From Pandoraea anapnoica (lineage in GTDB: Bacteria > Pseudomonadota > Gammaproteobacteria > Burkholderiales > Burkholderiaceae): a DNA stretch of 64,000 nucleotides. The notes below the pieces were generated by a model. The model searched no databases. It was not told the DNA's origin and was given only the letters and a program-made list of their open reading frames with translations. Shown here piece after piece: positions 7,655 through 16,057 of the stretch. The stretch lies in assembly GCF_902459765.1 (NCBI RefSeq), contig NZ_CABPSP010000003.1, forward strand, positions 372,001-436,000, read 5' to 3'. The position numbers and the translations under genes were made by a program. Position 1 is the first letter of the stretch. Every line of letters starts with the position of its first letter.

Positions 7655-8929
7655 TCAAAAACGCGGTGCCTTGCCGCTCCAGTCGGGCCGGTATTTGCGC
7701 ATCTGCACCGCGTCGTTGCGCGTGCGCAGGCCGCAGCGCAGGTATTGTTCGTGGAGCTTGGCCAGTTGGTCCTGATCGATTTCGAGTCCGAGTCCGGGGG
7801 CTTTGGTGACGGCGACCGCGCCGTTGCGAATCGCGATCTTGCCGCCGTGCACGACTTCCTCGTCGGCTTCCTGCCAGGGGTAGTGCGTGTCGCAGGCGTA
7901 GGACAGACGTGGCACGCTCGCCGCCAGATGCGTCATCGCCATCAGGCTGATGCCGAGGTGCGAGTTCGAGTGCATCGACAAACCGATGTCGAACGTCTCG
8001 CACATGCGCGCGAGCAACTGCGTGTCGCGCAGTCCGCCCCAGTAGTGGTGATCGGAGAGGATGATCTGCGCGCCGTTCAGGCGCACGTTCTCGCGGAACT
8101 GCCGCAGATCGGTGACGACCATGTTCGTGGCGAGCGGCATGCCCGTCGCACGATGCAGCTCCGCCATGCCTTCGAGCGTGGGCGTGGGGTCTTCGTAATA
8201 TTCAAGGTCGCCGGCCAGTTCGCGTCCCATCGCGATTGCCGTCGGGAGCGACCAGTTGCCGTTCGGATCGATGCGCAGCGGCTTGTCGGGGAATGCGCGC
8301 TTGAGGGCCTTCAGGCATTTCACTTCTTCGGCCGGTTCCAGTACCCCGGCCTTGAGCTTGATGCTGCCGAAGCCGTACGTGTCGATCATGAAGCGCGCTT
8401 GAGCTATGAGCTGCTCGGCGTTCAACGTCTCGCCCCAGCTATCCGGCGCGTACGGCGAATCGATGTGCTGCGCGTACTTGAAGAACAGATACGCGCTGTA
8501 CTGCACTTCCTGGCGCACCGCACCGCCGAGCAGTTCGACGAGCGGTATCCCCAGATGCCGCGCCTGCAAATCCAGAAACGGGACTTCGAACGCGGAGTAA
8601 AGCTTTTCGGCGTCCTTGCGCGGGTCGGTGCCCGGCGCGAGTTCGTACTCCACGCGCTCGCCACGAACGCCCTGACGCACGACAGAGGCGACCCGCTCAC
8701 GCAGCCCGTTCGTGTCGAACGGATCCATGCCGATCAGCAGCGGACGTGCGTTTTCGAGAAGGGCGAGTACCGGCGCATCGCCATAGGTTTCGCCCAGTCC
8801 GACATGCCCGTTATCCGTCTCGATTTGGATGATCGAGCGCAGGGCATACGGTTCGTGAATTCCCGCAGCATTGAGTAGCGGCGGGTCGCGAAAGGCAATC
8901 GGGGTGATCGTGATGCGCTGAATTTTCAC
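7655..8929 (-). CDS. Glucarate dehydratase-like enolase superfamily enzyme
   Basis: 424 residues of the mandelate racemase/muconate lactonizing enzyme fold. The KxK catalytic pair is Lys191/Lys193 (SIKLKAGVL), metal ligands start at Asp221 in IDPNGNWS and Glu246 in EYYEDP, and the catalytic His320 lies in MHSNSHLGISL, a motif close to that of glucarate dehydratases. Expected reaction: dehydration of D-glucarate (or L-idarate/galactarate) to 5-dehydro-4-deoxyglucarate, the substrate of KdgD encoded at 17643. It is divergent from an ABC transporter operon. The exact sugar acid is uncertain; at 424 residues it is slightly shorter than E. coli GudD. Confidence 0.8.
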   Translation of the reverse strand: MKIQRITITPIAFRDPPLLNAAGIHEPYALRSIIQIETDNGHVGLGETYGDAPVLALLENARPLLIGMDPFDTNGLRERVASVVRQGVRGERVEYELAPGTDPRKDAEKLYSAFEVPFLDLQARHLGIPLVELLGGAVRQEVQYSAYLFFKYAQHIDSPYAPDSWGETLNAEQLIAQARFMIDTYGFGSIKLKAGVLEPAEEVKCLKALKRAFPDKPLRIDPNGNWSLPTAIAMGRELAGDLEYYEDPTPTLEGMAELHRATGMPLATNMVVTDLRQFRENVRLNGAQIILSDHHYWGGLRDTQLLARMCETFDIGLSMHSNSHLGISLMAMTHLAASVPRLSYACDTHYPWQEADEEVVHGGKIAIRNGAVAVTKAPGLGLEIDQDQLAKLHEQYLRCGLRTRNDAVQMRKYRPDWSGKAPRF

Positions 8930-9005
8930 GGCAACTTTTCCTTGGTCTCCACCAGGAACGGGGTGTCGGTGGCGACGTCTATTTCGCGGTTTGTGTAACT
9001 TTTAC

Positions 9006-9018
9006 GTCATCGTATGAC
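9006..9018. promoter_or_regulatory. GTCAT-N3-ATGAC operator candidate, site 1
   Basis: GTCATCGTATGAC is a perfect 5-3-5 inverted repeat 77 bases upstream of the enolase start and 219 bases upstream of the ABC operon. A second copy with the same arms occurs at 9195-9207, and related sites precede kdgD and garD. The same 307-bp gap also holds CCCGAT-GAA-ATCGGG (9087-9101). Confidence 0.55.
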
Positions 9019-9194
9019 TGGCCGTAATTTAGGTGACGTACTGGCCGTGTCTCTATCGGTGAAATCCCTGACAAAATGCTCGGCATCCCGATGAAATCGG
9101 GGGTTAAAGCCTGTATAAACAAGGTTTTCTCGATTTATAAGGGAAACCTCTGGGGTGTTTTGGCATGTCTCCCAATTGCAAATTGGAAATCTCA

Positions 9195-9207
9195 GTCATA
9201 TGATGAC
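9195..9207. promoter_or_regulatory. GTCAT-N3-ATGAC operator candidate, site 2
   Basis: GTCATATGATGAC has the same perfect arms as the site at 9006 and ends 29 bases before the substrate-binding protein start, where a bound repressor would block transcription or initiation. Two identical-arm sites in one divergent gap are unlikely by chance. Confidence 0.55.
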
Positions 9208-9236
9208 TTACGAGAAATTTAACCAAAGGAGACAGC

Positions 9237-10412
9237 ATGAGCTTCAGCCGTAGGGGATTCTGGCAACGTACGCTCGGTGCCGTGGCATGTGCCGCAGTAC
9301 TGGGAAGCTTCGCAAGCACGGCAACCGCTGCACCGGTTGCGCTGAACATCGTCGACGTGGCCGGCAATCTCGCGCTCACGCAAAAGGGCTTCGAGGCTTT
9401 CCGCGACAAGTACCCTGATCTCGTCTCCAAGATCACCTTCACCAATGCGCCCGCGCCGCAACTGCCGGGCAAGATCAAGGCCATGCAGGCCGCCGGCCGC
9501 TCGGATATCGATATCGTGCTGACGGGCACCGACGCGCTGGCTGCCGGTATCCAGCAAAACCTCTGGCAACGTCTGCTGCCCGACTACAGCGCGAAGCTGC
9601 CGGGCGTGCTCGACAAGTACGCACCCAACGTGCGCGCGATGCAGGAGTTGTCGAAGGGCTACGGCCTGGCGGTCACGTTTATGCCAGCGGGCCCGCTCGT
9701 CGAATACAACCCGGCCAAGGTGACGAACCCGCCCAAGACGCCCGCCGAACTGCTCTCTTGGTGCAAGGCGAATCCGGGCAAGTTGATTTACGCGCGTCCG
9801 GCCAATTCCGGCCCGGGCCGCACGTTCCTGATGGGCTTGCCGTATCTGCTCGGCGACAAAGATCCGCACGACCCGATCAAGGGGTGGGACAAGACGTGGG
9901 CGTTCCTCAAGGAACTCGATTCGTGCATTCCGTACTACCCGGGTGGCACGTCGGCGGTGATGAAGGAACTGGGCGAAGGCAGCCGCGACATGACGCTCAC
10001 CGTCACCGGCTGGGACATCAATCCGCGTGCGTTGGGTATCGTGCCCGCGACGTTCAAGATTCAGTCGTTCGACAAGTTCACGTGGGTCAACGACGCGCAT
10101 TACATGGTCGTGCCCAAGGGTGTGGCGAAAGAGAAGATGGAGGTGATCTTCAAGCTGATCAACTTCATGCTCGAACCTGCCCAGCAGGCGCTCACGTATG
10201 ACGACGGCTACTTCTATCCGGGCCCGGCGGTGAAGGACGTACCGCTGTCCGCCGCCCCGGCGAAGAGCCAGGAAACGATCGCGAAGTACGGCCGTCCGGA
10301 ATACGCGAAGCTCATCGCCGATTTCCCGCACGCCGTGCCGCTCGATGCGACGGCGATGGTGGCTGCATTCCAGAAGTGGGATGCCGAAATCGGTTCGCTG
10401 AAATCGAAATAA
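9237..10412 (+). CDS. ABC transporter substrate-binding protein (family 1)
   Basis: 391 residues. The signal sequence carries a twin-arginine-like SRRGFWQR motif and ends near ATA-AP (residue ~32), so export may be by Tat. The mature protein has the family-1 solute-binding fold (NIVDVAGNLALTQKGFEAFR, later AKVTNPPKTPAELLSW). It heads an operon of binding protein, ATPase and two permeases divergent from the glucarate dehydratase-like gene, so an aldarate is the likely ligand. The relatives I recognise are iron/polyamine/sugar-acid binding proteins; specificity cannot be read directly. RBS is AAAGGAGACAGC. Confidence 0.85.
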   Translation: MSFSRRGFWQRTLGAVACAAVLGSFASTATAAPVALNIVDVAGNLALTQKGFEAFRDKYPDLVSKITFTNAPAPQLPGKIKAMQAAGRSDIDIVLTGTDALAAGIQQNLWQRLLPDYSAKLPGVLDKYAPNVRAMQELSKGYGLAVTFMPAGPLVEYNPAKVTNPPKTPAELLSWCKANPGKLIYARPANSGPGRTFLMGLPYLLGDKDPHDPIKGWDKTWAFLKELDSCIPYYPGGTSAVMKELGEGSRDMTLTVTGWDINPRALGIVPATFKIQSFDKFTWVNDAHYMVVPKGVAKEKMEVIFKLINFMLEPAQQALTYDDGYFYPGPAVKDVPLSAAPAKSQETIAKYGRPEYAKLIADFPHAVPLDATAMVAAFQKWDAEIGSLKSK

Positions 10413-10422
10413 GGGTTGCGTC

Positions 10423-11517
10423 ATGAAGCACAACTTTCAGCAACTGCGCCTCGACCACGTGGCGCGCAGCTTCACCAACGCAGAGGGGCAGTCGGTGGCC
10501 GCGTTGAACGGCCTCGATCTGACCATCGAGCGTGGGGAGTTCATCGCGCTGCTGGGGCCTTCGGGCTGCGGCAAGTCGACGGCGCTCAACTGCATTGCCG
10601 GACTCACGCCGCTCACGGGCGGCGCGATCTGGCTCGACGACGAGCGCATCGACGTGCTGCCCAGCGAGAAGCGAGGCTTCGGCATGGTGTTCCAGAACTA
10701 CGCGCTGTTCCCGCACATGAGCGTGCTCGATAACGTGGGCTTCGGTCTTCGGATGCGCGGCGTGCCGCGCGCCGAGATCGAGAAGCGCGCCCGCGAAGCC
10801 TTGCAGCTCGTGCAACTCGTCGGGCACGAGCGCAAGTTGCCGGGGCAGTTGTCGGGCGGTCAGCAGCAACGTGTCGCGATTGCTCGTGCCATCGTGATCG
10901 AGCCGCCGGTTGTGCTCATGGACGAACCGCTGTCGAACCTCGACGCGAAGCTGCGCATCGAGATGCGCGCCGAAATCCGTCGCATTCACGGCAAGCTCGA
11001 TCGCGCGACGATTTACGTCACGCACGATCAGGACGAAGCGCTCTCGATGGCCGACCGCATCGTCGTGATGAAAGAGGGCGTGGTGCAGCAGATCGGTGCA
11101 CCGCGCGACGTGTATGGCCGTCCGCGCAATCTGCACGTGGCGCGCTTCATGGGCTATCGCAATGTGCTCGACGTGTCGATCACGTCGGCACAGGGCGAGC
11201 ATGCCCGCGTGTCGTGTGGCGGCGCGTCGTTCGACGGCGTGCTCATGGAGCCGCCGGCCAGCGGTGGCAAGGTCGAGGGCAAAGTTTCCGTGGCGATTCG
11301 TCCCGACGATTTCGAACGCGCACCGGCCGCCAACGACAACGCCTTCGAAGTGGTGGTCGAAACGGTGGAGTACGGCGGTCGCGATTCGCTGCTGCGCGTG
11401 GCGTCGCCGTTCGGTCAGTTGTACGCGCGTTTGCCGGGCGATTACGCCGTCGGCGAGCGCGTGCCGCTGCGGGTACCGGCCGACCGCACGCTCGTCTACG
11501 CAGGGGATCGCGCATGA
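10423..11517 (+). CDS. ABC transporter ATP-binding protein (PotA/UgpC type)
   Basis: 364 residues. Walker A is GPSGCGKST (45-53), the Q-loop lies in GMVFQNYALFPHMSV, the signature is LSGGQQQR, Walker B is VVLMDEPLSNLD, and the switch His is in YVTHDQDEAL. A C-terminal TOBE-type domain (about 280-360; KVSVAIRPDDFE) places it in the importer subclass with PotA, UgpC and FbpC. It starts 10 bases after the binding-protein gene and its stop overlaps the next start, so the operon is tight. It energises uptake through the two permeases that follow. Confidence 0.92.
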   Translation: MKHNFQQLRLDHVARSFTNAEGQSVAALNGLDLTIERGEFIALLGPSGCGKSTALNCIAGLTPLTGGAIWLDDERIDVLPSEKRGFGMVFQNYALFPHMSVLDNVGFGLRMRGVPRAEIEKRAREALQLVQLVGHERKLPGQLSGGQQQRVAIARAIVIEPPVVLMDEPLSNLDAKLRIEMRAEIRRIHGKLDRATIYVTHDQDEALSMADRIVVMKEGVVQQIGAPRDVYGRPRNLHVARFMGYRNVLDVSITSAQGEHARVSCGGASFDGVLMEPPASGGKVEGKVSVAIRPDDFERAPAANDNAFEVVVETVEYGGRDSLLRVASPFGQLYARLPGDYAVGERVPLRVPADRTLVYAGDRA

Positions 11518-12398
11518 GTGCCGCCGCTTCCGTGTCGATGACACCGGCAGCGCGTGCCGACGGGCGCGGCTGGCTCGTCGCGCCCGCGCTCGTGTGCCTG
11601 ATCGCGATGTTCGTCTATCCGTTCGCGTACGGTCTTTTCCTGTCGTTTCAGCCGATGGAGGGCGGCGGCGTTTTCGCGAACTATCTGAAGTTCTTCACCG
11701 AGCCGACACTGTGGCCGACGGTGCTTATCACGCTCAAGCTCGCCGTGCCCGCCACGCTGATCAACGTGGGGGCGTCGATCCCGGCGGCGTTCGCGTTGCG
11801 CAAAAGCACGCGGGCGTCGAAGTTCGTGACGATGCTACTGGTCGTCCCCGTGACGCTCGGCACCGTACTGATCGCCGACGGCATGCTGACCTACTACGGG
11901 CCGAACGGCTGGTTCCCGCAGGCGCTGCATGCGTTGGGGCTGTATCACGACGAAGTGCGTCTCACACACAACTACTGGGGTGTGCTGATCTCGCTGGTGA
12001 TCTCGGGCTTCCCGTTCGCGTTCCTGCTGATTCTGTCGTACGTCACCGGCATCGACCCGACACTCGCTCGCGCGGCAGGTACGCTGGGTGCCGGGCCGTG
12101 GCAGCAATTCCGTCTGATCTATCTGCCGCTGCTGGTGCCGGGCCTGACGATGGCGGCGTGTCTGTCGTTCGTGCAGGCGTTCTCTGTGTTCCCGTCGGCG
12201 GTGCTGCTCGGCGTGCCCGCAGGGGCGACGCGCGTGGTGTCGATTGCCGCATACGAAGCCGCGTTCGAGAGCTATGACTACTCGCTCGCCTCGTGCGTGG
12301 CGATTGTGATGGGGTTCGTGCAGTTGCTGATCGTGGCGGGCATGCTCGGCGCGCGCCGGGCGTTCTATAGCGGTCCGACCACGGGAGGCAAGGGATGA
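11514..12398 (+). CDS. ABC transporter permease 1
   Basis: 294 residues from the ATG at 11514, which overlaps the ATPase stop (ATGA). It has six predicted membrane helices, the first at WLVAPALVCLIAMFVYPFAY. The cytoplasmic EAA-like loop GIDPTLARAAGTLGAGPWQQ (about 182-201) contacts the ATPase. Binding-protein-dependent transport (MetI) fold of the PotB/UgpA type. The open frame extends upstream inside the ATPase gene but is a shadow there. The stop overlaps the next gene. Confidence 0.9.
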   Translation: MSAAASVSMTPAARADGRGWLVAPALVCLIAMFVYPFAYGLFLSFQPMEGGGVFANYLKFFTEPTLWPTVLITLKLAVPATLINVGASIPAAFALRKSTRASKFVTMLLVVPVTLGTVLIADGMLTYYGPNGWFPQALHALGLYHDEVRLTHNYWGVLISLVISGFPFAFLLILSYVTGIDPTLARAAGTLGAGPWQQFRLIYLPLLVPGLTMAACLSFVQAFSVFPSAVLLGVPAGATRVVSIAAYEAAFESYDYSLASCVAIVMGFVQLLIVAGMLGARRAFYSGPTTGGKG

Positions 12399-13351
12399 GT
12401 GTTGCAGACAAGAATCCGGCCGGTACGCTGGCCGCGCAGAACGGAGATTTCATGACAACGCAGGCGCCCGTCAGCCAGTCGGCAGCCGCACCCATTGCCC
12501 GGCGCAAGATGCGCCGTGAAGGGCCGGGCTCGCGTCTGTGGCGCGTGCTGGTCTGGGGCACGATGATCTTCTTCCTCGTGAATGTGGCGCTGATGATCGC
12601 CACCGTCACGATGAATTCGTTCGCCACGCGCTGGTTCGGCACACCGTTGCCCGAAGGTTTTACGTTGCATTGGTACGCGCAGGCCTGGCGCGACTTTCAA
12701 CTCGCCGATGTGCTGTGGGTGACGGTGGAGGTCGTGGGCGCGGTCGTGCTGTTGTCGATTGCGCTGGGCGTGCCTGCGGCGTATGCGTTGGCCCGGGCGC
12801 AGTTCCCCGGCAAGAAGCTCGCGATGCTGGTGTTTCTGTTGCCGCTGATGGTGCCGCCGGTGACGTACGGCATTCCGATGGCGACCGTGCTCTACAAGGT
12901 CGGACTGGGCGGCACGCTCACGGGCGTGATTCTCGCGAATCTCGTGCCGTCGCTGCCGTTCGTGATTCTGGTGATGACGCCGTTCATCGAGCAGATCGAT
13001 CCGAACCTCGAAGCTGCGGCGCGCATCTTCGGTGCGAACACGCTGAAGTACTTCCGTTACGTGTTGCTGCCGCTGCTGGTGCCGGGCATTCTGGCGGCGG
13101 GTCTGCTCGTGCTCGTGCGCACCATCGGCATGTTCGAGCTGACGTTCTTCACCGCCGGTCCGGACACGCAGACATTGGTCGTTGCGCTCTACTACGCGGT
13201 GTTCTCTACCGGTGTGAGAGCCCCACAGTCTATCGACGCGATGGCGATGATCTACATGGCCATCACGCTGTTGTGGGTGCTCATCGCGCTGCAATTCGTG
13301 AGTCCGACGCAGTTGGTCAGCCGCGTCAAGGAAGCGCCGAAGGGCGAGTGA
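12395..13351 (+). CDS. ABC transporter permease 2
   Basis: 318 residues, starting in an ATGA overlap with permease 1. An unusually long cytoplasmic N-terminus (about 55 residues; an internal ATG at 12452 is an alternative start) precedes six helices. The EAA loop is QIDPNLEAAARIFGANTLKY. It is a PotC/UgpE-type partner of permease 1 and completes the importer. The 3' end overlaps by 26 bases, on the opposite strand, the chemotaxis-receptor remnant, so that fragment arrived or decayed right against this operon. Confidence 0.9.
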   Translation: MSVADKNPAGTLAAQNGDFMTTQAPVSQSAAAPIARRKMRREGPGSRLWRVLVWGTMIFFLVNVALMIATVTMNSFATRWFGTPLPEGFTLHWYAQAWRDFQLADVLWVTVEVVGAVVLLSIALGVPAAYALARAQFPGKKLAMLVFLLPLMVPPVTYGIPMATVLYKVGLGGTLTGVILANLVPSLPFVILVMTPFIEQIDPNLEAAARIFGANTLKYFRYVLLPLLVPGILAAGLLVLVRTIGMFELTFFTAGPDTQTLVVALYYAVFSTGVRAPQSIDAMAMIYMAITLLWVLIALQFVSPTQLVSRVKEAPKGE

Positions 13352-13568
13352 GTGCGGGGTAGGCGTCGTTCTCACTGTCGCTACCGTTAGCATAGGCCGC
13401 TTCCAGCTGGAAGCGGCCGACCGACAGCGCGAGCAACTGCGCCTGTTGCTCCAACATCTTCGCGGCCTTGCCCGCATCCTCCACCAGCGCCGCGTTGTGC
13501 GACGTCACCTGATCCATCAGCGCAATCGCGCGATTTACTTCTTCGAGTTCTGATTTCGTCCATCGCAC
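13330..13568 (-). pseudogene. C-terminal remnant of a methyl-accepting chemotaxis protein
   Basis: The 80-codon frame reads EVNRAIALMDQVTSHNAALV followed by EDAGKAAKMLEQQAQLLALS and VGRFQL. This is the extreme C-terminal helix of betaproteobacterial chemoreceptors (family pattern: QVNxAIxxMDxxTQQNAALVE). No sensor, HAMP or signalling tip is found upstream: beyond 13568 no frame resembles a receptor. The tail after about residue 55 (ANGSDSENDAYP) may be native or junction sequence. It is a 5'-truncated relic. Confidence 0.7.
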
Positions 13569-13741
13569 GGACGGCGATTATTCCGTCTGATCCGCATCGA
13601 TAGAGGTCAACGGTCCGTTGAGGCGACGCGCTTGAGCATGCGTTGCGTTGCGTTGCGCTGGGCGGACCCCGTACGGCGTCAGGCACGGCGTGCGCCATAC
13701 GGTGTGCTGCGTCGCAGCAAAAAATATCTTAAGAAAGGTGT

Positions 13742-13769
13742 GGAATAAGGGGTCGGCGCGAAGCGTTCA
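13742..13769 (+). promoter_or_regulatory. Candidate ECF-type promoter
   Basis: GGAATAA (13742-13748), 15 bases, then CGTTCA (13764-13769) lies 41 bases before the start of the YxDxF-type secreted protein. It resembles the GGAAY ... CGTT pattern of many ECF sigma factors. The ECF gene that follows at 14389 makes this a plausible target, but the match is by eye only. Confidence 0.35.
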
Positions 13770-13809
13770 GAGAGTGTCGACAACGACATTTCACTCAGGA
13801 GCCAAAGTC

Positions 13810-14202
13810 ATGAACCAACGTCAATCGATGTCCGCTGTTCTCACCAGCCTCGTGGCTGCCGCCGGTCTGTTCGCTGCTGCCGCGGCCCACGCGGAAGTCC
13901 CGCTCAAGACCGCCGACGGCATGCTCGTCGACGCACAGAACCGCACCGTCTATACGTTTGACAACGATGTGGCAGGCAGCGGCAAGAGCGCTTGCAACGG
14001 CGGATGTGCGACGGCCTGGCCGCCGGTCATGGCCGATGGCGGTGCGAAGGCCGAAGGTAACTATTCCATCGTCACGCGTGACGACGGTATGAAGCAGTGG
14101 GCCTACAAGGGCAAGCCGCTGTACCTGTTCGCGAAGGATGCGGCCGCAGGCGACAAGAAGGGCGACGGCTTCAAGGACGTGTGGCACGTTGTCAAGCCCT
14201 GA
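13810..14202 (+). CDS. Secreted COG4315-type repeat protein
   Basis: 130 residues from the ATG at 13810 (AGGAG 8 bases upstream). A signal peptide ends near AHA-EVPLK (residue ~29). The mature part contains the secreted-repeat motif twice: VYTFDNDVAGSGKSACNGGC with ATAWPPV, and PLYLFAKDAAAGDKKGDGF with WHVV. These YTFxxD / LYxFxxD units define the family (PF03640). It precedes an ECF sigma/anti-sigma pair; in many proteobacteria this small protein and such a sigma pair occur together, suggesting a periplasmic stress or redox role. The biochemical function is not established. Confidence 0.85.
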   Translation: MNQRQSMSAVLTSLVAAAGLFAAAAAHAEVPLKTADGMLVDAQNRTVYTFDNDVAGSGKSACNGGCATAWPPVMADGGAKAEGNYSIVTRDDGMKQWAYKGKPLYLFAKDAAAGDKKGDGFKDVWHVVKP

Positions 14203-14388
14203 GCGGGCGCTGACGGCATTCTGGCGGCATTCCGACGGGGAGCGAGCGTGTTGGCATATCGGCGGGCTGGGAACGCGCATGCAAAGTCGCGGCGGCTCAG
14301 TATAATTTCGCGGCAGGTGCCAGCGGTACTCGCTGGCGATGCTTCGGACTGGGTGGCCGTCAGGCACCCTCCGCCAGGAAATTCGCCG

Positions 14389-14961
14389 ATGACCGGTCAG
14401 GATTTACCCAGCTTGCTTCCGGGCTTGCTGCCACGCCTCTGGGCGTTCGCCTTGCGCATTACGGGCGATCGCCACGATGCCGAGGATCTTGTGCAACGCG
14501 CTTGCGTGCACGCGCTGGAGCGCATGCACCAGTGGCAGCCGGGATCCTCGGCGTTGAGCTGGATGTTCAGCATCGTGCATACGACGTGGATCAACGAGAT
14601 CCGCGCGCGGCGCGTTCGTTCGCGCGGCAGTCTGGCGTGGGACGAAGCCGACGTCGATGCGATTCCCGATTTTCAGGCGTCCACGCCCGAAGAACTGGCC
14701 AGTTGTCATCAGGTCTTCGGCGCGGTCGATCGTCTGCCCGAAGCGCAGCGTCTCGTGCTGTTGCTCGTGGCGGTGGAGGGTATGAGTTATCAGGAAGCGG
14801 CAGAAGTGCTCGACGTGCCCATCGGCACGGTGATGAGCCGTCTGTCGCGCGCGCGCCGCACTATCGGCGACCAGTTTCGTAACCCCGAGGGGCAACCCCG
14901 CACGGTAGAGCGCACCCTTCGTGGTGGCGCGGCCGCTGGCGCACGTGAGGAGGACGCGTGA
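14389..14961 (+). CDS. ECF RNA polymerase sigma factor
   Basis: 190 residues from the ATG at 14389 (AGGAA upstream); a longer frame from 14248 lacks support. Sigma region 2 is at about 10-75 (LWAFALRITGDRHDAEDLVQ), and region 4 at about 115-170 with VLLLVAVEGMSYQEAAEVLD and PIGTVMSRLSRAR. The C-terminal tail is Gly/Ala/Arg-rich. The anti-sigma gene begins at its stop codon, so they are translationally coupled. Likely targets are its own promoter and that of the secreted protein upstream. Confidence 0.9.
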   Translation: MTGQDLPSLLPGLLPRLWAFALRITGDRHDAEDLVQRACVHALERMHQWQPGSSALSWMFSIVHTTWINEIRARRVRSRGSLAWDEADVDAIPDFQASTPEELASCHQVFGAVDRLPEAQRLVLLLVAVEGMSYQEAAEVLDVPIGTVMSRLSRARRTIGDQFRNPEGQPRTVERTLRGGAAAGAREEDA

Positions 14962-15971
14962 TGAACGAAGACGATATCCGCCTGCTCGCTTACGTGGACG
15001 ACGCGCTGCCTGCGGTGGAGCGTGCGGAAGTGGAAGCGGCCATTGCCGCGTCGCCCGAACTGGCCGACGCGGTTGCGTCGTTGCGGGCCTCGCGTCTGCC
15101 GTATCGTGAGACGTTCGCGGCACAAGTGATTCCGCCGGTGCCGCAGAGCCTGAGCGCCGGTCTCGACGCACTCCTGCGCACGCACGCGCAACGCCAGGCC
15201 TCGCCGCCAACTCAGGATGTTCAACCGGACACTCACGCGCCCGACGCCGTTCAATCGACGGCACCGCTACCGTTGCAGCCCGTGCGTGTCGACACGACGC
15301 ACAACGTGCCCGCCGCCAACGATGCGCCTGCCGGACGACGCGTGCGCCCGTGGTGGCTCGCGGCGGCTTTCGCGGCTGGTGTCGCGGCGACGGCGATTAC
15401 GTTGCCGTTGATGTCGGGCGTGCTGAATCGCTCAGGGGCGGGGGGCTTCATGACCGCGTCGGTCGCGCCAGCGCCCGCACAGGGCAGGACGTGGGTGCGC
15501 GCAGCGGCCGAGTATCAGCAGTTGTATGCGCGTGACACGGTGGCATCGATTCGCGTCGACGACAGCGACACCGAGCGCACCGTCAGCGAGATCCATCAGA
15601 ACGACAAGCTCGACATCAGCGTGCCCGATCTGCGCTCGCAGGGCCTGACGTTCAAGCGCGTGCAGCGTTTGCGCTGGCAGGACCGTGCGCTGGTGCAGAT
15701 GGTGTATCTCCCGGCGACGGGCGATCCCGTGGCGCTGTGTGTGGTGCGTGATACGCGTCCCGACCAGAGCGTGGCGGAACAGCAGATCGACAAGATGGGC
15801 GTGGTGACGTGGCGCAAGGGACAGATCGGCTACGCGCTCATCGGCGCCCCGGGGTCGACCGATCTCAAGGCCGTGGCGAAAGCACTTGCCGACGGTCCGG
15901 TCGCGCCGCTTTACGGCATGTTGATGCTGCCGGACCTGTCCTCGCCGCAGTCGCCGCATAAGGCTTCATAA
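14961..15971 (+). CDS. Membrane-anchored anti-sigma factor
   Basis: 336 residues from the ATG at 14961, which shares one base with the sigma stop; GGAGG lies 9 bases upstream. The N-terminal ~60 residues (DIRLLAYVDDALPAVERAEV) resemble the anti-sigma helical domain, followed by a Pro/Ala/Thr linker. A single membrane helix (about 130-150; RPWWLAAAFAAGVAATAITL) leads to a periplasmic domain of about 190 residues. This is the layout of RsiW/ChrR-unrelated membrane anti-sigma proteins without a zinc motif: no HxxxCxxC is present. It should hold the ECF factor until a periplasmic signal releases it. Confidence 0.85.
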   Translation: MNEDDIRLLAYVDDALPAVERAEVEAAIAASPELADAVASLRASRLPYRETFAAQVIPPVPQSLSAGLDALLRTHAQRQASPPTQDVQPDTHAPDAVQSTAPLPLQPVRVDTTHNVPAANDAPAGRRVRPWWLAAAFAAGVAATAITLPLMSGVLNRSGAGGFMTASVAPAPAQGRTWVRAAAEYQQLYARDTVASIRVDDSDTERTVSEIHQNDKLDISVPDLRSQGLTFKRVQRLRWQDRALVQMVYLPATGDPVALCVVRDTRPDQSVAEQQIDKMGVVTWRKGQIGYALIGAPGSTDLKAVAKALADGPVAPLYGMLMLPDLSSPQSPHKAS

Positions 15972-16006
15972 CGACCGTCGTCCGTTATTCGCACGTCGCA
16001 CCAAAG

Positions 16007-16034
16007 CAAACGCCCTCGAATCCGAGGGCGTTTG
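16007..16034. terminator. Bidirectional terminator between anti-sigma and dehydrogenase genes
   Basis: CAAACGCCCTCG (16007-16018) and CGAGGGCGTTTG (16023-16034) form a perfect 12-bp stem with an AATC tetraloop, flanked by A-rich and T-containing ends. It lies between two convergent genes and should stop transcription from both sides. Confidence 0.85.
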
Positions 16035-16057
16035 TCATTGCGGGACAGCGATTGCGA

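Noticed and set aside
7518-8003. 162-codon N-terminal extension of the porin frame
   Set aside because: The frame lies antisense-free of signals but inside the enolase gene; the porin signal peptide and AGGAG site fix the start at 7517.
9219-10433. 404-codon minus-strand ORF opposite the substrate-binding protein
   Set aside because: Arg/Val/His-rich shadow with no motif; the plus frame has a signal peptide and family match.
12365-13477. 370-codon minus-strand ORF opposite the ABC permease
   Set aside because: His/Arg/Gln-rich shadow; the permease frame has helices, an EAA loop and operon context.
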